From positions 1 to 50,675 of the forward strand of contig SABY01000015.1 in NCBI GenBank assembly GCA_009928785.1: 50,675 bases of DNA, read 5' to 3'. Numbering within the stretch: the stretch's first letter is position 1; each line of letters begins with the position of its first letter. The stretch comes from Clostridia bacterium (GTDB taxonomy: Bacteria > Bacteroidota > Bacteroidia > Bacteroidales > 4484-276). Made by a program: the position numbers and the translations under genes. The notes beneath the pieces were generated by a model. That model was not told the DNA's origin. It saw only the letters and a list, made by a program, of their open reading frames with translations, and did no database searches. Of this stretch, positions 1 through 8,603 are shown piece after piece.

Positions 1-123
1 CGCCTGACTATCTGGGAGTTTGCCAAACAAAGCGCATGGTGGCTTAAGAAGACACCCGGAAAAACCAACGGCGTCGCTTTAAGCGACACCGTTGGTAAAG
101 CCGTCATGTATGGCTCAACCTGA
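1..123 (+). CDS. C-terminal end of an unidentified protein (truncated by the window edge)
   Basis: Frame 1 is open from the first base for 40 codons and stops at TGA 121-123. The readable residues include WEFAKQSAWWLKKTPGK near the start and end in VMYGST. The composition looks coding (two adjacent Trp, a basic KKTPGK stretch), but I do not recognise the family and assign no function. Eleven of its codons lie inside a near-perfect 33-bp palindrome at 64-96, so the end of this protein may have been altered by a palindromic insertion. Only the last part of the gene is in the window. Confidence 0.5.
   Translation, partial: RLTIWEFAKQSAWWLKKTPGKTNGVALSDTVGKAVMYGST
64..96. repeat. 33-bp near-perfect palindrome inside the end of an ORF
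   Basis: The left arm ACCAACGGCGTCGCTT (64-79) and right arm AAGCGACACCGTTGGT (81-96) are reverse complements except at one position, with a single T between them. In minus-strand RNA the odd pair would be a U-G wobble, so the helix would be unbroken on that side. It lies about 25 nt before the stop codon of the leading ORF and has no T-run after it, so it is not a classical terminator. Confidence 0.7.
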
Positions 124-142
124 AGCTGGGAAAAAAGCGTGG

Positions 143-412
143 TTAATTTTCGGCAGGCGCCATTGGCTCAATCCGGATGTCGTCGATAAAGACCGGAATT
201 TTTGATGGATTCCAGGCGTAAATTTTAATGATGTCGGTGGGTTGTAAATCGTCGGGCAGCGTCACCACCACTGCATTTTCGCTCCAGGTGTTTTTGCTCC
301 CTTCATTTAAAAGTGAAAAGCCCTGCCAGGCTAAACTTTGGCCGTTGCGCTGAACATCAACCACCATGCGGGGCTCGGCGGTAAATTCGACCGAAAGAAC
401 CTGCCATCGCAC
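143..412 (-). pseudogene. Orphan C-terminal fragment of an unrecognised protein
   Basis: A minus-strand frame ends at TAA 143-145. It can start at GTG 412, but the same frame stays open upstream to about 511 with no ATG. The encoded end, with YAWNPSKIPVFIDDIRI, resembles the C-terminus of a Bacteroidetes extracytoplasmic protein with a beta-rich final domain; that is an impression, not an assignment. There is no signal peptide or credible start. Upstream, in another frame, lies the start of an unrelated acyltransferase gene (448-501). I read it as the surviving 3' end of a gene that lost its 5' part; a short 89-aa protein from GTG cannot be excluded. Confidence 0.45.
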
Positions 413-447
413 CGTGAGTTGCTTTGGCGGTGCCGTGGATAGTTGCC

Positions 448-501
448 CTACCTTACTACAAGGGGCAGGAAAATAACGTATTCGATTGAGTTGAAAAGCA
501 T
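448..501 (-). pseudogene. N-terminal remnant of an MBOAT (AlgI-like) O-acyltransferase
   Basis: ATG 501-499 opens a frame encoding MLFNSIEYVIFLPLVV, followed by Arg and TAG (450-448). This is the very characteristic N-terminus of membrane-bound O-acyltransferases of the AlgI/PatA type, which are normally about 470-500 aa. Everything after the first membrane half-segment is missing; the following DNA encodes an unrelated C-terminus in a different frame. A deletion or recombination joining two loci is the simplest reading. It cannot be a functional acyltransferase. Confidence 0.6.
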
Positions 502-610
502 TACACGAAAATTACAATTCTTATTTCAGTTTTTTAACGAAGGCTGCAAAGATGTGAACTTTTTTGGACAAACAAATTCGTTCTTCAGCCACACCAAACG
601 TTTCACTTTG

Positions 611-640
611 TAGTTTTGCAGACAGGTTATTTTATATTTG
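611..640 (+). promoter_or_regulatory. Promoter region of ispG, two Bacteroidetes -7 elements
   Basis: TATATTTG (633-640) and TAGTTTTG (611-618) both match the Bacteroidetes -7 consensus TAnnTTTG. A TTTG at 607-610 sits 22 nt upstream of the second element and could be its -33. The position, 70 nt before ATG 710, fits a promoter with a short leader. Confidence 0.55.
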
Positions 641-709
641 TGGGTTCAGTATAAAACTCAAAAACGGCTTTTTAAACTGATCTCATTTGCTAATTCCAAA
701 AATCGAGAG

Positions 710-2407
710 ATGAATCAGCGTTTCAGGACGAGAGAAGTTATGGTGGGCACTGTGGGCATTGGCGCCGGCAATCCGGTGCGTGTGCAAAGCATGACCAACA
801 CCAGCACCATGGATACCGTAGCAACGGTACGGCAGACGATACAGCTTTACGAAGCGGGCTGTGAGCTGGTGCGCATTACTGCTCCCGGCGTAAAAGAAGC
901 CGCTAACCTGGCAGTGATCAAACAGGCGCTGCATGAGCAGGGATACGATATTCCGCTTATCGCGGATATTCATTACAGTCCTAAAGCCGCCGAAGTTGCC
1001 GCAGCCATCGTCGGGAAGGTGCGCATCAATCCCGGCAACTATACCGGCGCCGAACCGCGCAACATCAACTACACACCGCAGCAATACCAGCACGCACTCG
1101 ACAAAGTGCGCCAAAATATCCGTCCACTCATCAAAATTTGCAAAGAGCACAACACAGCCATACGCATCGGCTCCAACCACGGCTCATTGGGGCGTCGCAT
1201 CATTCATCGCTATGGCAACACCCCTGAAGGCATGGTGGAGGCTGCGCTGGAATTTGCAAGGATTTGCCGCGAAATGGATTTTCATCAGATCATCGTCTCG
1301 ATGAAAGCCAGCAATGTGCGCGTGATGGTGCACGCCACACGGCTCTTGGTAAAAAAGATGATGGACGAAGGCATGGATTATCCGGTGCATCTGGGCGTAA
1401 CGGAAACCGGCGACGGCATCGAAGGCCGCGTAAAATCAGCCGTGGGTATCGGCACCCTGCTGGCCGACGGCATCGGCGACACCATCCGCGTTTCGCTTAC
1501 CGAAGACCCGCTGAATGAGGTGCCGGTAGCGCAAAGCATCATCAATTACATAAATCCCGAAAAGAAAACTTTGGTTAGTAATGTTTTTAAAGATTTTTTC
1601 TACGATCCGTTTAGTTACAACCCCCGGTTTTCCAAGCGATCGCAGCTCAAGCCCTCGATGGTGGAACCGCTGGTGCTGGCGGAAGCGGGTGACTATAAAG
1701 CCGAAAAACCGGATATAATAATCAACGCCAACAATTCAGCGCAAAAGTTGTGGCATCAGGTTTCAATTGACGCAACGGAACAAGATGATAATGATTTTCA
1801 TCGTCCCATTGTGGCTACCAGCCAGGAAGCTCCGGCACTCTATTCCTTCCGTAATTTTTTTGAAACCTTGCACAACGACGAATCACGCGTTCCGGTGATT
1901 TTGCATAAAACCTATTCCGGCGACGCTGCCGCGGCAGCCATCCCGGCAGCCATCGATTTCGGTCCGCTGTTTCTCGATGGCCTCGGCGACGGTATTTGGA
2001 TTGGGTCAAACGAGGAGCACCGGCAGGAATTTGTAAGCCTGGCATTTACACTTTTGCAGGCCTGCGGAGCACGCATCAGCAAAACGGAGTTTATCGCGTG
2101 CCCCTCATGCGGCCGTACCCGCTACGACATCCAGAGTTCATTACAAAAAGTAAAAGCCGCCACCAGCCACCTGAAAGGACTTAAAATAGCGGTGATGGGC
2201 TGCGTGGTAAACGGTCCGGGCGAAATGGCCGACGCCGACTATGGCTACGTGGGCATGGGTGCCGCAAAAGTAGCGCTCTACCGCGGCCACACACAAGTGC
2301 AGCACAACGTATCCGAAGAAGATGCTGTGGATGCATTGGTGCAAATGATCAAAAACGACGGAAGGTGGAGAGAGAAGGAAGAAATTACAGATGACACCTA
2401 TTTATAG
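710..2407 (+). CDS. ispG: 4-hydroxy-3-methylbut-2-enyl diphosphate synthase (IspG/GcpE), long form
   Basis: IspG carries out the next-to-last step of the MEP isoprenoid pathway, reducing methylerythritol cyclodiphosphate with a [4Fe-4S] cluster. The N-terminal TIM-barrel is clear (VRVQSMTNTSTMDT near residue 22, then KVRINPGNY). The C-terminal cluster domain has CPSCGRTRYD (Cys 464 and 467) and CVVNGPGE (Cys 498, Glu 505). At 565 aa it is the long type of Bacteroidetes, Chlamydiae and plants, with an extra domain inserted between the two. The start is placed at ATG 710, because a TTG at 638 lies inside the promoter -7 element and because known Bacteroidetes homologues begin about 20 residues before the VQSMTN motif. 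It stands alone, with no other MEP gene in the window. Confidence 0.95.
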   Translation: MNQRFRTREVMVGTVGIGAGNPVRVQSMTNTSTMDTVATVRQTIQLYEAGCELVRITAPGVKEAANLAVIKQALHEQGYDIPLIADIHYSPKAAEVAAAIVGKVRINPGNYTGAEPRNINYTPQQYQHALDKVRQNIRPLIKICKEHNTAIRIGSNHGSLGRRIIHRYGNTPEGMVEAALEFARICREMDFHQIIVSMKASNVRVMVHATRLLVKKMMDEGMDYPVHLGVTETGDGIEGRVKSAVGIGTLLADGIGDTIRVSLTEDPLNEVPVAQSIINYINPEKKTLVSNVFKDFFYDPFSYNPRFSKRSQLKPSMVEPLVLAEAGDYKAEKPDIIINANNSAQKLWHQVSIDATEQDDNDFHRPIVATSQEAPALYSFRNFFETLHNDESRVPVILHKTYSGDAAAAAIPAAIDFGPLFLDGLGDGIWIGSNEEHRQEFVSLAFTLLQACGARISKTEFIACPSCGRTRYDIQSSLQKVKAATSHLKGLKIAVMGCVVNGPGEMADADYGYVGMGAAKVALYRGHTQVQHNVSEEDAVDALVQMIKNDGRWREKEEITDDTYL

Positions 2408-2675
2408 CGCACAGCCAGGTGTGGCGAGGAATGGCTGAAGTGTGGTGTCCGGCCATTTTGGTCGTTATGTATTTTTGAGGAGTATCAATTTTGGTATGCT
2501 TCAATCTCCTAAAAACTTCGCTCATCCTTATTCGCAATTCTACAGAGCAGCAAATAATGTGACCAGGAAAAAATGAAGGTTGCTGACTTAAAACAAATTC
2601 TTTTTTCTCATCACACAAATATTTCTACAGCTTTACAATTCTGATTGCAAAGTCATAACTTTTCGTTATTCGCAA
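2408..2675. other. Intergenic stretch between convergent ispG and rhuM-like gene
   Basis: This 268-bp gap holds only an unconvincing 77-codon minus frame with no family resemblance. No clear terminator stem with a T-run was seen. Confidence 0.4.
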
Positions 2676-3650
2676 TTAACTTTTATTTCTGTTTAATACA
2701 CTGATGATTAATCGTTTCACCACTGCGCTTTCTTCGGTACGGCTATTGGCTATGTAAAGCGTAAGCGTTGCCAATGTTTCGTTGGTGATGATTGGATCTC
2801 CTTTGCTATTTTGCAGTGCTTTGTTTTGTTGCAAAAAATAAAGAAAACAAGCGGCTGCAATGCGTTTATTGCCATCTACAAATGAGTGGTTTTTGGTAAT
2901 GAAATACAGGAGGTTGGCTGCTTTTTCTTCGATTGTAGGGTATAAGTCCGTGCCTCCGAAGCTTTGTTTAATTTGGTTGATAGAACTGTGGAAACTCTCA
3001 TCTTTGGGCTTGGCAAATACCCCCGATTCAAAATCGGAATACATAAGCCCGATGAGTTGCATGTAATCTTCAAAACCCGGATAAATGGTTTCTTTGCGCG
3101 TAACGCCCTTGTGGTCTAATGCTTCGTGGTCGTAATCATCGAGCAGGGCAAGGCCTTTGGCAAATTGGAGAAAAACTTCCTGTTCCTGTTCATTGGCGGC
3201 ATATTCAATGGCGCGGCTTACAATGCGTAAGCCGGTTTTCAGGAATTCTACTTCCTGTTGTTTTTGGTGCAAGCGTTTTTCGTTAATGGCGTAACCCTGC
3301 ACCAGATAATCTTTCAGGAGTGCAGTTGCCCACTGGCGGAATTTTACCCCGCGTTTTGAGTTTATCCGATAGCCCACTGAAATAATCATATCCAGGTTGT
3401 AGTGTGAAACACTGCGATTCACGCTTCTTTCACCCTCAGTTTGAACTATCCGGAAATTCCGGATAGTTGCCTCTTGGATCAACTCGTCTGTTTTATAGAT
3501 GTTTTTTATATGTTCATTGATTGTACGGACATCTTTATCAAAAAGCTCTGACATTTGAAGTTGGGTTAACCAAACGGTGTCCTGTTCAAACTGAACCTTA
3601 ATTTCAGTCTGACTATCGGCATTTTGATATATTTCAACCTTATTTTCCAT
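2676..3650 (-). CDS. RhuM-family protein with C-terminal Fic/DOC domain
   Basis: The N-terminal ~120 residues match the RhuM/DNA-binding family of mobile and virulence-associated loci (VWLTQLQMSELFDKD, then RNFRIVQTEGERSVNR and KFRQWATALLKDYLVQGYAI). The C-terminal third is a Fic/DOC fold with the active-site motif HSFVDGNKR at residues 255-263. That motif matches HxFx(D/E)GN(K/G)R, so the transferase histidine (255) and anion-binding loop are intact. Fic enzymes transfer AMP or phosphate groups to target proteins; the target here is unknown. The length (324 aa) is usual for such fusions. It stands alone, with no antitoxin gene directly beside it, so whether it acts as a toxin, regulator or defence factor cannot be told from sequence. 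Confidence 0.85.
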   Translation of the reverse strand: MENKVEIYQNADSQTEIKVQFEQDTVWLTQLQMSELFDKDVRTINEHIKNIYKTDELIQEATIRNFRIVQTEGERSVNRSVSHYNLDMIISVGYRINSKRGVKFRQWATALLKDYLVQGYAINEKRLHQKQQEVEFLKTGLRIVSRAIEYAANEQEQEVFLQFAKGLALLDDYDHEALDHKGVTRKETIYPGFEDYMQLIGLMYSDFESGVFAKPKDESFHSSINQIKQSFGGTDLYPTIEEKAANLLYFITKNHSFVDGNKRIAAACFLYFLQQNKALQNSKGDPIITNETLATLTLYIANSRTEESAVVKRLIISVLNRNKS

Positions 3651-4031
3651 TCTTACTGTCTTTCTTCTTCTCTTGTTCTCTTACCAATTTCCCGGCTTTA
3701 ATTTAAATTCTGCTTCGCTTAACGTGGGTGTAAACCTCAGTGGTTTTTTACACATTAGTTAATCGGGGGTTGCTTGCCAATGAGCCTGCAACCCTTCTCA
3801 AAACGCAATCTCACCACCGGAGTAAGGCGGTGGGTGTGGTGAGCCAATGTGATCACAGGATTTCCTATTTGCCAAAATAATTTTTATTACACCACAAATC
3901 TAAAACTATTCCATTGAGAAATGCTTTACAATTCCATTGCCTGCGGGGAGATGTGAAATCGGTAGGATTTGCTATTCAGCGGGTGAGGCTTTTGAAATTG
4001 AAAATCCCTGTTCTGTCAATTATTTTTCACC
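3651..4031. other. Intergenic region with two hairpins between leftward genes
   Basis: Two inverted repeats are visible. One is CTCACCAC (3810-3817) with GTGGTGAG (3836-3843). The other, at 3728-3753, is imperfect: GTGTAAACC against GGTTTTTTACAC. Either could end the leftward transcript from the 1455-aa gene or lie in the leader of the rhuM-like gene; neither has a convincing T-run. No coding sequence was recognised. Confidence 0.4.
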
Positions 4032-7000
4032 CTAATCATCACACCCCGGCAATACCAATGATCTTGCCTGCTTCATTTTTATAAAATATAATTTCCCCAC
4101 CAGAAGCTCCGGCAGTGTATAGATCGACATTTCGGGCCAGTAGATGTGCCAGCCGGCTACCTCTTTTATCGCTTCCAGATCGTCGCCCAGGATAGCATAC
4201 AGATCGTCGGCGGCAAGGTTGCACGGCACCGTCACGGGCAGCACCGACCAGCCTTCTGCCAAGTAAAGTCCTTTGTTGATGGTGCTGTAGCCTTCTACTA
4301 CAAGCTGCTGTGGGGAAAGAAGATAAAGTGTTAGCCCTTTTTCCGGTTGCCATTTGCCGATGGTATTAATACCAAAAAATGGCCGGTAAATTCCCTGCGA
4401 ATTAATGGCAAAGAGTACCGATGCCGAAATTTCCCCAAACAGATAATCTATCGTGAGCGCCGGCCGCACATACGACGAAATACCATTCCAACCGGCGCGC
4501 ATCGTTATGTTGTGGCTATACAAAGGCGGCTGTACGTAATAATAATCATCGAAGGCCAAAGTGTCGCGGGCATAGGCATTGGCCACAATCAAAGTTACGT
4601 TGTATTGTCCCGATGCGATGTAAATGGTAGCAGGATTTTGCACGTAAGCGGTGTCGCCATTGCCCAGCCACCATTCCCATTGCGTCGGAAAGCCGACCGA
4701 CTGATCCGTAAATCGTATCAGCTCACCAATTTTTCCTTCAAAAGGCTGAACCGAAAAAGAAGCCGCCAGATTTGGAACAATTGTTATAAAGTTTGTTTTG
4801 GTGACAGAACTGCTCAGATATTCGTTCCACGTCTGCAGGTTTACGCTATAGGTACCGGGATTGGCGTAACTTACCTGCGCGTTTTGGTAAAAGCTATTTA
4901 CACCGTTACCAAAATCCCATATCCAGTGCGTCGGGTTGCCGGTGGTGAGGTCGGTAAAATGAACTGTTTCTCCCGGACGCGCTGTCAACGTGTCGGCCTC
5001 AAAATCAGCCGTCAGGGTCGGAATGACGAGGATATAATTATTCTTCGTTTCGATGTTGGTGCTGTCGTTGCGTTGCACCTTCAGGCTTACGCTGTAACTG
5101 CCCGGTGTGGTGTAACTATGCACCGGATGCTGTAGCGATGCGCTTTGTCCGTCGCCAAATTGCCACAACCATTGTAAAGGATTGCCTCTGGAAAGATCAG
5201 TAAACGCAATGTTTTGACCTGGCAGCGCCACGGTTGTATCAGCCACAAAAGCAGCCGCTAAAGTGTCGCGCTGTCGGATGTAGTTATTTTTGACAACGGT
5301 TGCCGACTGCAAAGCGTCCGCAACGGTTAATGTGACGGTATAATAGCCAGACGCAGTGTAGAAATGAGAAGGGAAACGACCGGAGCCGGTAGCGCCATCG
5401 CCATAATCCCAAAGCCAACTATCGGGATTACCCTGCGAAAAATCAGCAAAATTTACCGTTTGCCCATTCCAGGGACGGTTGGGATAGGCGATAAATTCCG
5501 CTACCAACGGTTTTAGAATTTGAATAAACGCGGTTTTGGAAATGGTATCGCCAAACCATTCGTTGCCGGTTGTCAGTGTTACGCTGTAGGTTCCCCATTG
5601 GTTATAAGAAATCTGAGGATTTTGCAAAATCGAAGTAATGCCGTTGCCAAAATCCCAATGCCACCAAGTGGGATTACCGGTGGTGAGATCGGTAAAATGA
5701 ATCGTCTGACCATAAACAGCTATGTTGGCATCAGCCGAAAAATCGGCAACCAAAGGCGCAAGCACTTTGATGTAATTGGGCCTGGTTTTAAACTTTACCG
5801 TCGATCCTTTTTGTATAAATAACGACACCGTGTATTGGCCGGGCGTAGTGTAGGCATGTGCCGGATGTTGCACATTGGTGGTGCTGCCATCGCCAAACTG
5901 CCAATACCAGGTGGCCGGCGCTCCCATCGACATATCCGTAAACTGAATCGGCTCGCCCGGCACACAAAAAGTAGTGTCGGCGATAAAGTCGGCAACAAGC
6001 GGAGGCGCACAGTTGATAAAATTATTGCGCATTAGAATTTGCGAGTATTGCCCGGTAAAAACCGTCAAACTCACACTGTAGCTGCCCGCTTGCTGAAAGA
6101 TATGAAAAGGGTTTTGCAAAGTTGATGTGCTCCCGTCGCCAAAGTTCCAGAGCCAGGTGGCTTGTGCTCCGCCGGCATACACCGACTGATCAGCAAATTG
6201 CACTGCCAGCGGAGCCAATCCGCTTACCGGCGAAGCCGAGAAAGCTACCTGTGCTGCACCGCGGTATTCGGCTTTAAAAGCGCCGTCCCAAACTATCGCG
6301 GGCGCCTTGACAACCAAATCACCAGAAGTTGTAAAAAGCTGTTGCACCGAATCCACCTCGCTGTTGCTATTGTACCAGGTAAATTCGTATTGGCCGGGCG
6401 TGAGATCGTTGATATAAATTTTTGCCTGCCCTGCCGGCAAAGGCTGCCCAAATTGCTGAAGATATTGCCAGTTGTATTTGCGATTTTGCATCCATCCCGC
6501 CACGTACTTGTCGTTGCGTAGCACAAAAGTGCGCAACTGGGGCGCATAGCTGCCGAAGTCGTATCGCTTGATGCGCACCATGCCACTGCCCGAATTTTCG
6601 ATACGAATCTCATGCTCTCCAGCCGACACATTTACGCTATAAGTACTGTTGGGGGCTGCCGTTTGATCCAGCACGGTGATGCCGTCAATTTTGATTTTAA
6701 TTTTAGAAAACAAAGCAAGGTCGGAGGTATGCACTTTAAAGCTGCCACCGACGATATAATTTACCTTAAAGGTCGGCGGATTGCGCCGGTTGCCGTACAA
6801 ACTGCCGTACAGAAAATACCCTACAAAAATTTCCGGTGGTGACAGCGTTCCTGACGGATTTAGTTCAAAATAATTTTGAGGCGTTTTGCTGTTTTCATTG
6901 TTGTAGCCAGTGTTAACGGAAATCGTTTCATAGTTGGCGGAGGTGCACAACGGCACTTCGGGATGCACGTTTGCAAGGTTGGGCTGTGCGGCGACAAAAA

Positions 7001-8399
7001 AATCGGCGATAGGTTTAAAATACGAAAACAATCCGTTTGGGTATAAATAATTATCCCACCACCACGACATAGCCGATCCGAAGGCGCCCGAAAACATCGA
7101 CGACCAAAGTACATTATGAAAAGTAATACCGGCAGGATCGTTTTGAATAATCTCGGCAGGAACATGCCCCAAAGCAAACTCGCTCACGATAAAAGGCTTG
7201 TTCCAGGTTTGAGCGCCCCAGCGGGAGAAGTTGTAAATTTTCATCTCCAGGTCGGGAATGAAATCATATATGTGCAGTTGCGTAACTCCGGTGCCGGCAT
7301 AATTCCAGATGTCCCAGCCGTGCTGCGGAATGGCAAAACCCGTAGAAACAGGTCGTTGGTACGCGTCGATACTTTTTACGTAATCCGTCATGCTGTTGAT
7401 CCACTGCGAAGTTTGGCTACCAAAGCTCTCATACAGCCCTGTGGCATCGGCTTCGGAAATATGCTCCCACATGGCAAGCTGTGGCGAGTAGCCCCACCGG
7501 GCATTGATGTAGCGTAGCTTGCGTTTGTAAAGACTGATGGCTGTAGGATTTACCAGAAAGTTTTGTGGCTCGTTGCAGGGTCCGCCCAATACAGTGTTGT
7601 AGGGATTTTGGTTCCAGCCAAAGCTTCCTTCGGGTCGCAGCTCATCGGTTACTAAAACATTGAACTGACAATAAATCTGTTTTTCCATCAACTGGTCAAA
7701 AACCCAATCGAGCACCCAGGCATAATTCTGGCGTTGTAAGTATTGTCCGGTACCCGTTTGCGACCATTCTATCTCAAATATCCAGGGCGCCATCATAAGT
7801 TTGGTAAAGTTACCGCCATTAGCAGCCAGCTCATCTATCCAATCCTCGTAAATAGCAAAACCATCCCACCACCACTGAAAAGCCAGGTTGACGCCAAGCG
7901 CCTGGAAAATCTCACCATTTTTAAATTTCAGCTTGTTGCCGTCGCGCTTTATAAAACCCTTGTGTGGCGAAGCGGAGCACACAAATTGGCGGTTTTCATA
8001 GTTGGTAGTTCCGGCCACATCGGTAACGCTGACGATATAGTTCCAGGTTCCCGTTTCGTCGGGAGCAAAACGCAGGAGCCATTTGGGCTGCCCTGCCGGC
8101 GTGAGCTGGTTGGGAGTATTCATCACATAATCCTGCATATAAAACCCATCCATCACATATTGCTTGCCCGATGGTGAAATGAATTTCGTTTTCAGATTTA
8201 CCTGATCAAAATCGAATGGATTGGTAAAGGTGGCCGAAAAATTAACGGTAAGCTCCAACTTCTCGTAGCGTGCAACCGTGGAGCTATTTGCGGTAACGCT
8301 AAAAATTACGGGCAGCGCCATAGTCGCCGGCGAAAGCAGTAGCAGTGCGCATATTATAACTAAACTCACACAGGGAGTTTGGCGGTATTTGGCAGTCAT
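4032..8399 (-). CDS. Large secreted glycosidase-like protein with seven PKD domains and a novel-looking C-terminal domain
   Basis: The 1455-aa product begins with a signal peptide (hydrophobic core IICALLLLSPATMA). Next comes an Ig-like DUF5060-type domain (about 30-140), then a TIM-barrel glycoside-hydrolase-like region (about 150-480). Two acidic motifs, MWEHISEAD and FIVSEFALGH, sit where a clan-A acid/base and nucleophile would be expected; the substrate is unknown. A beta-rich linker region follows to about 720. Seven PKD domains run from about 740 to 1290, each with a WxWxFG(D/N)G core such as WLWNFGDGS or WYWQFGDGS. The last ~160 residues are not a T9SS type A domain. They match the C-terminus of the protein at 23046-25310 and end in LPGCDD. 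It is transcribed alone. The protein is probably cell-surface or secreted and acts on polysaccharide. Confidence 0.85.
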   Translation of the reverse strand: MTAKYRQTPCVSLVIICALLLLSPATMALPVIFSVTANSSTVARYEKLELTVNFSATFTNPFDFDQVNLKTKFISPSGKQYVMDGFYMQDYVMNTPNQLTPAGQPKWLLRFAPDETGTWNYIVSVTDVAGTTNYENRQFVCSASPHKGFIKRDGNKLKFKNGEIFQALGVNLAFQWWWDGFAIYEDWIDELAANGGNFTKLMMAPWIFEIEWSQTGTGQYLQRQNYAWVLDWVFDQLMEKQIYCQFNVLVTDELRPEGSFGWNQNPYNTVLGGPCNEPQNFLVNPTAISLYKRKLRYINARWGYSPQLAMWEHISEADATGLYESFGSQTSQWINSMTDYVKSIDAYQRPVSTGFAIPQHGWDIWNYAGTGVTQLHIYDFIPDLEMKIYNFSRWGAQTWNKPFIVSEFALGHVPAEIIQNDPAGITFHNVLWSSMFSGAFGSAMSWWWDNYLYPNGLFSYFKPIADFFVAAQPNLANVHPEVPLCTSANYETISVNTGYNNENSKTPQNYFELNPSGTLSPPEIFVGYFLYGSLYGNRRNPPTFKVNYIVGGSFKVHTSDLALFSKIKIKIDGITVLDQTAAPNSTYSVNVSAGEHEIRIENSGSGMVRIKRYDFGSYAPQLRTFVLRNDKYVAGWMQNRKYNWQYLQQFGQPLPAGQAKIYINDLTPGQYEFTWYNSNSEVDSVQQLFTTSGDLVVKAPAIVWDGAFKAEYRGAAQVAFSASPVSGLAPLAVQFADQSVYAGGAQATWLWNFGDGSTSTLQNPFHIFQQAGSYSVSLTVFTGQYSQILMRNNFINCAPPLVADFIADTTFCVPGEPIQFTDMSMGAPATWYWQFGDGSTTNVQHPAHAYTTPGQYTVSLFIQKGSTVKFKTRPNYIKVLAPLVADFSADANIAVYGQTIHFTDLTTGNPTWWHWDFGNGITSILQNPQISYNQWGTYSVTLTTGNEWFGDTISKTAFIQILKPLVAEFIAYPNRPWNGQTVNFADFSQGNPDSWLWDYGDGATGSGRFPSHFYTASGYYTVTLTVADALQSATVVKNNYIRQRDTLAAAFVADTTVALPGQNIAFTDLSRGNPLQWLWQFGDGQSASLQHPVHSYTTPGSYSVSLKVQRNDSTNIETKNNYILVIPTLTADFEADTLTARPGETVHFTDLTTGNPTHWIWDFGNGVNSFYQNAQVSYANPGTYSVNLQTWNEYLSSSVTKTNFITIVPNLAASFSVQPFEGKIGELIRFTDQSVGFPTQWEWWLGNGDTAYVQNPATIYIASGQYNVTLIVANAYARDTLAFDDYYYVQPPLYSHNITMRAGWNGISSYVRPALTIDYLFGEISASVLFAINSQGIYRPFFGINTIGKWQPEKGLTLYLLSPQQLVVEGYSTINKGLYLAEGWSVLPVTVPCNLAADDLYAILGDDLEAIKEVAGWHIYWPEMSIYTLPELLVGKLYFIKMKQARSLVLPGCDD

Positions 8400-8410
8400 A
8401 GGTGCTTAGG

Positions 8411-8445
8411 TTTTTATTTTTCCGCTGTAGCGGAATAAAAATAAA
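8411..8445 (-). promoter_or_regulatory. Hairpin in the leader of the 1455-aa gene
   Basis: TCCGCT (8421-8426) and AGCGGA (8429-8434) form a tight stem, flanked by A/T runs that partly pair. It lies 12-46 nt upstream of ATG 8399. A -7-like TACTTTTA (8493-8486) lies about 90 nt upstream of the start, so the hairpin would be in the mRNA leader and could affect translation. Confidence 0.3.
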
Positions 8446-8603
8446 TTGTCGTTTCGTCCCAAAATGCTATCGTTAAGACAAGGCATAAAAGTAGAAAAAT
8501 TTTGACAGTAAAAAGTCTGGATTTCCTATGGTTGATTCCACCAATAGTGCTTTGGAACAACAGAAATATGATTTTTGGAGTTTTTTTATAAACTTCAAAT
8601 TCC

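Noticed and set aside
683..1180. Long minus-strand frame opposite ispG
   Set aside because: It lies wholly inside a strongly conserved IspG coding region and encodes nothing recognisable; it is a shadow frame.
2385..2618. 77-codon minus frame after ispG
   Set aside because: No family resemblance, no clear start signal, and it overlaps the end of ispG; kept only as an intergenic note.
4347..5135. 262-codon plus frame inside the PKD protein gene
   Set aside because: It is antisense to repeated PKD codons, which tend to give open frames on the other strand; the PKD frame is clearly the real one.
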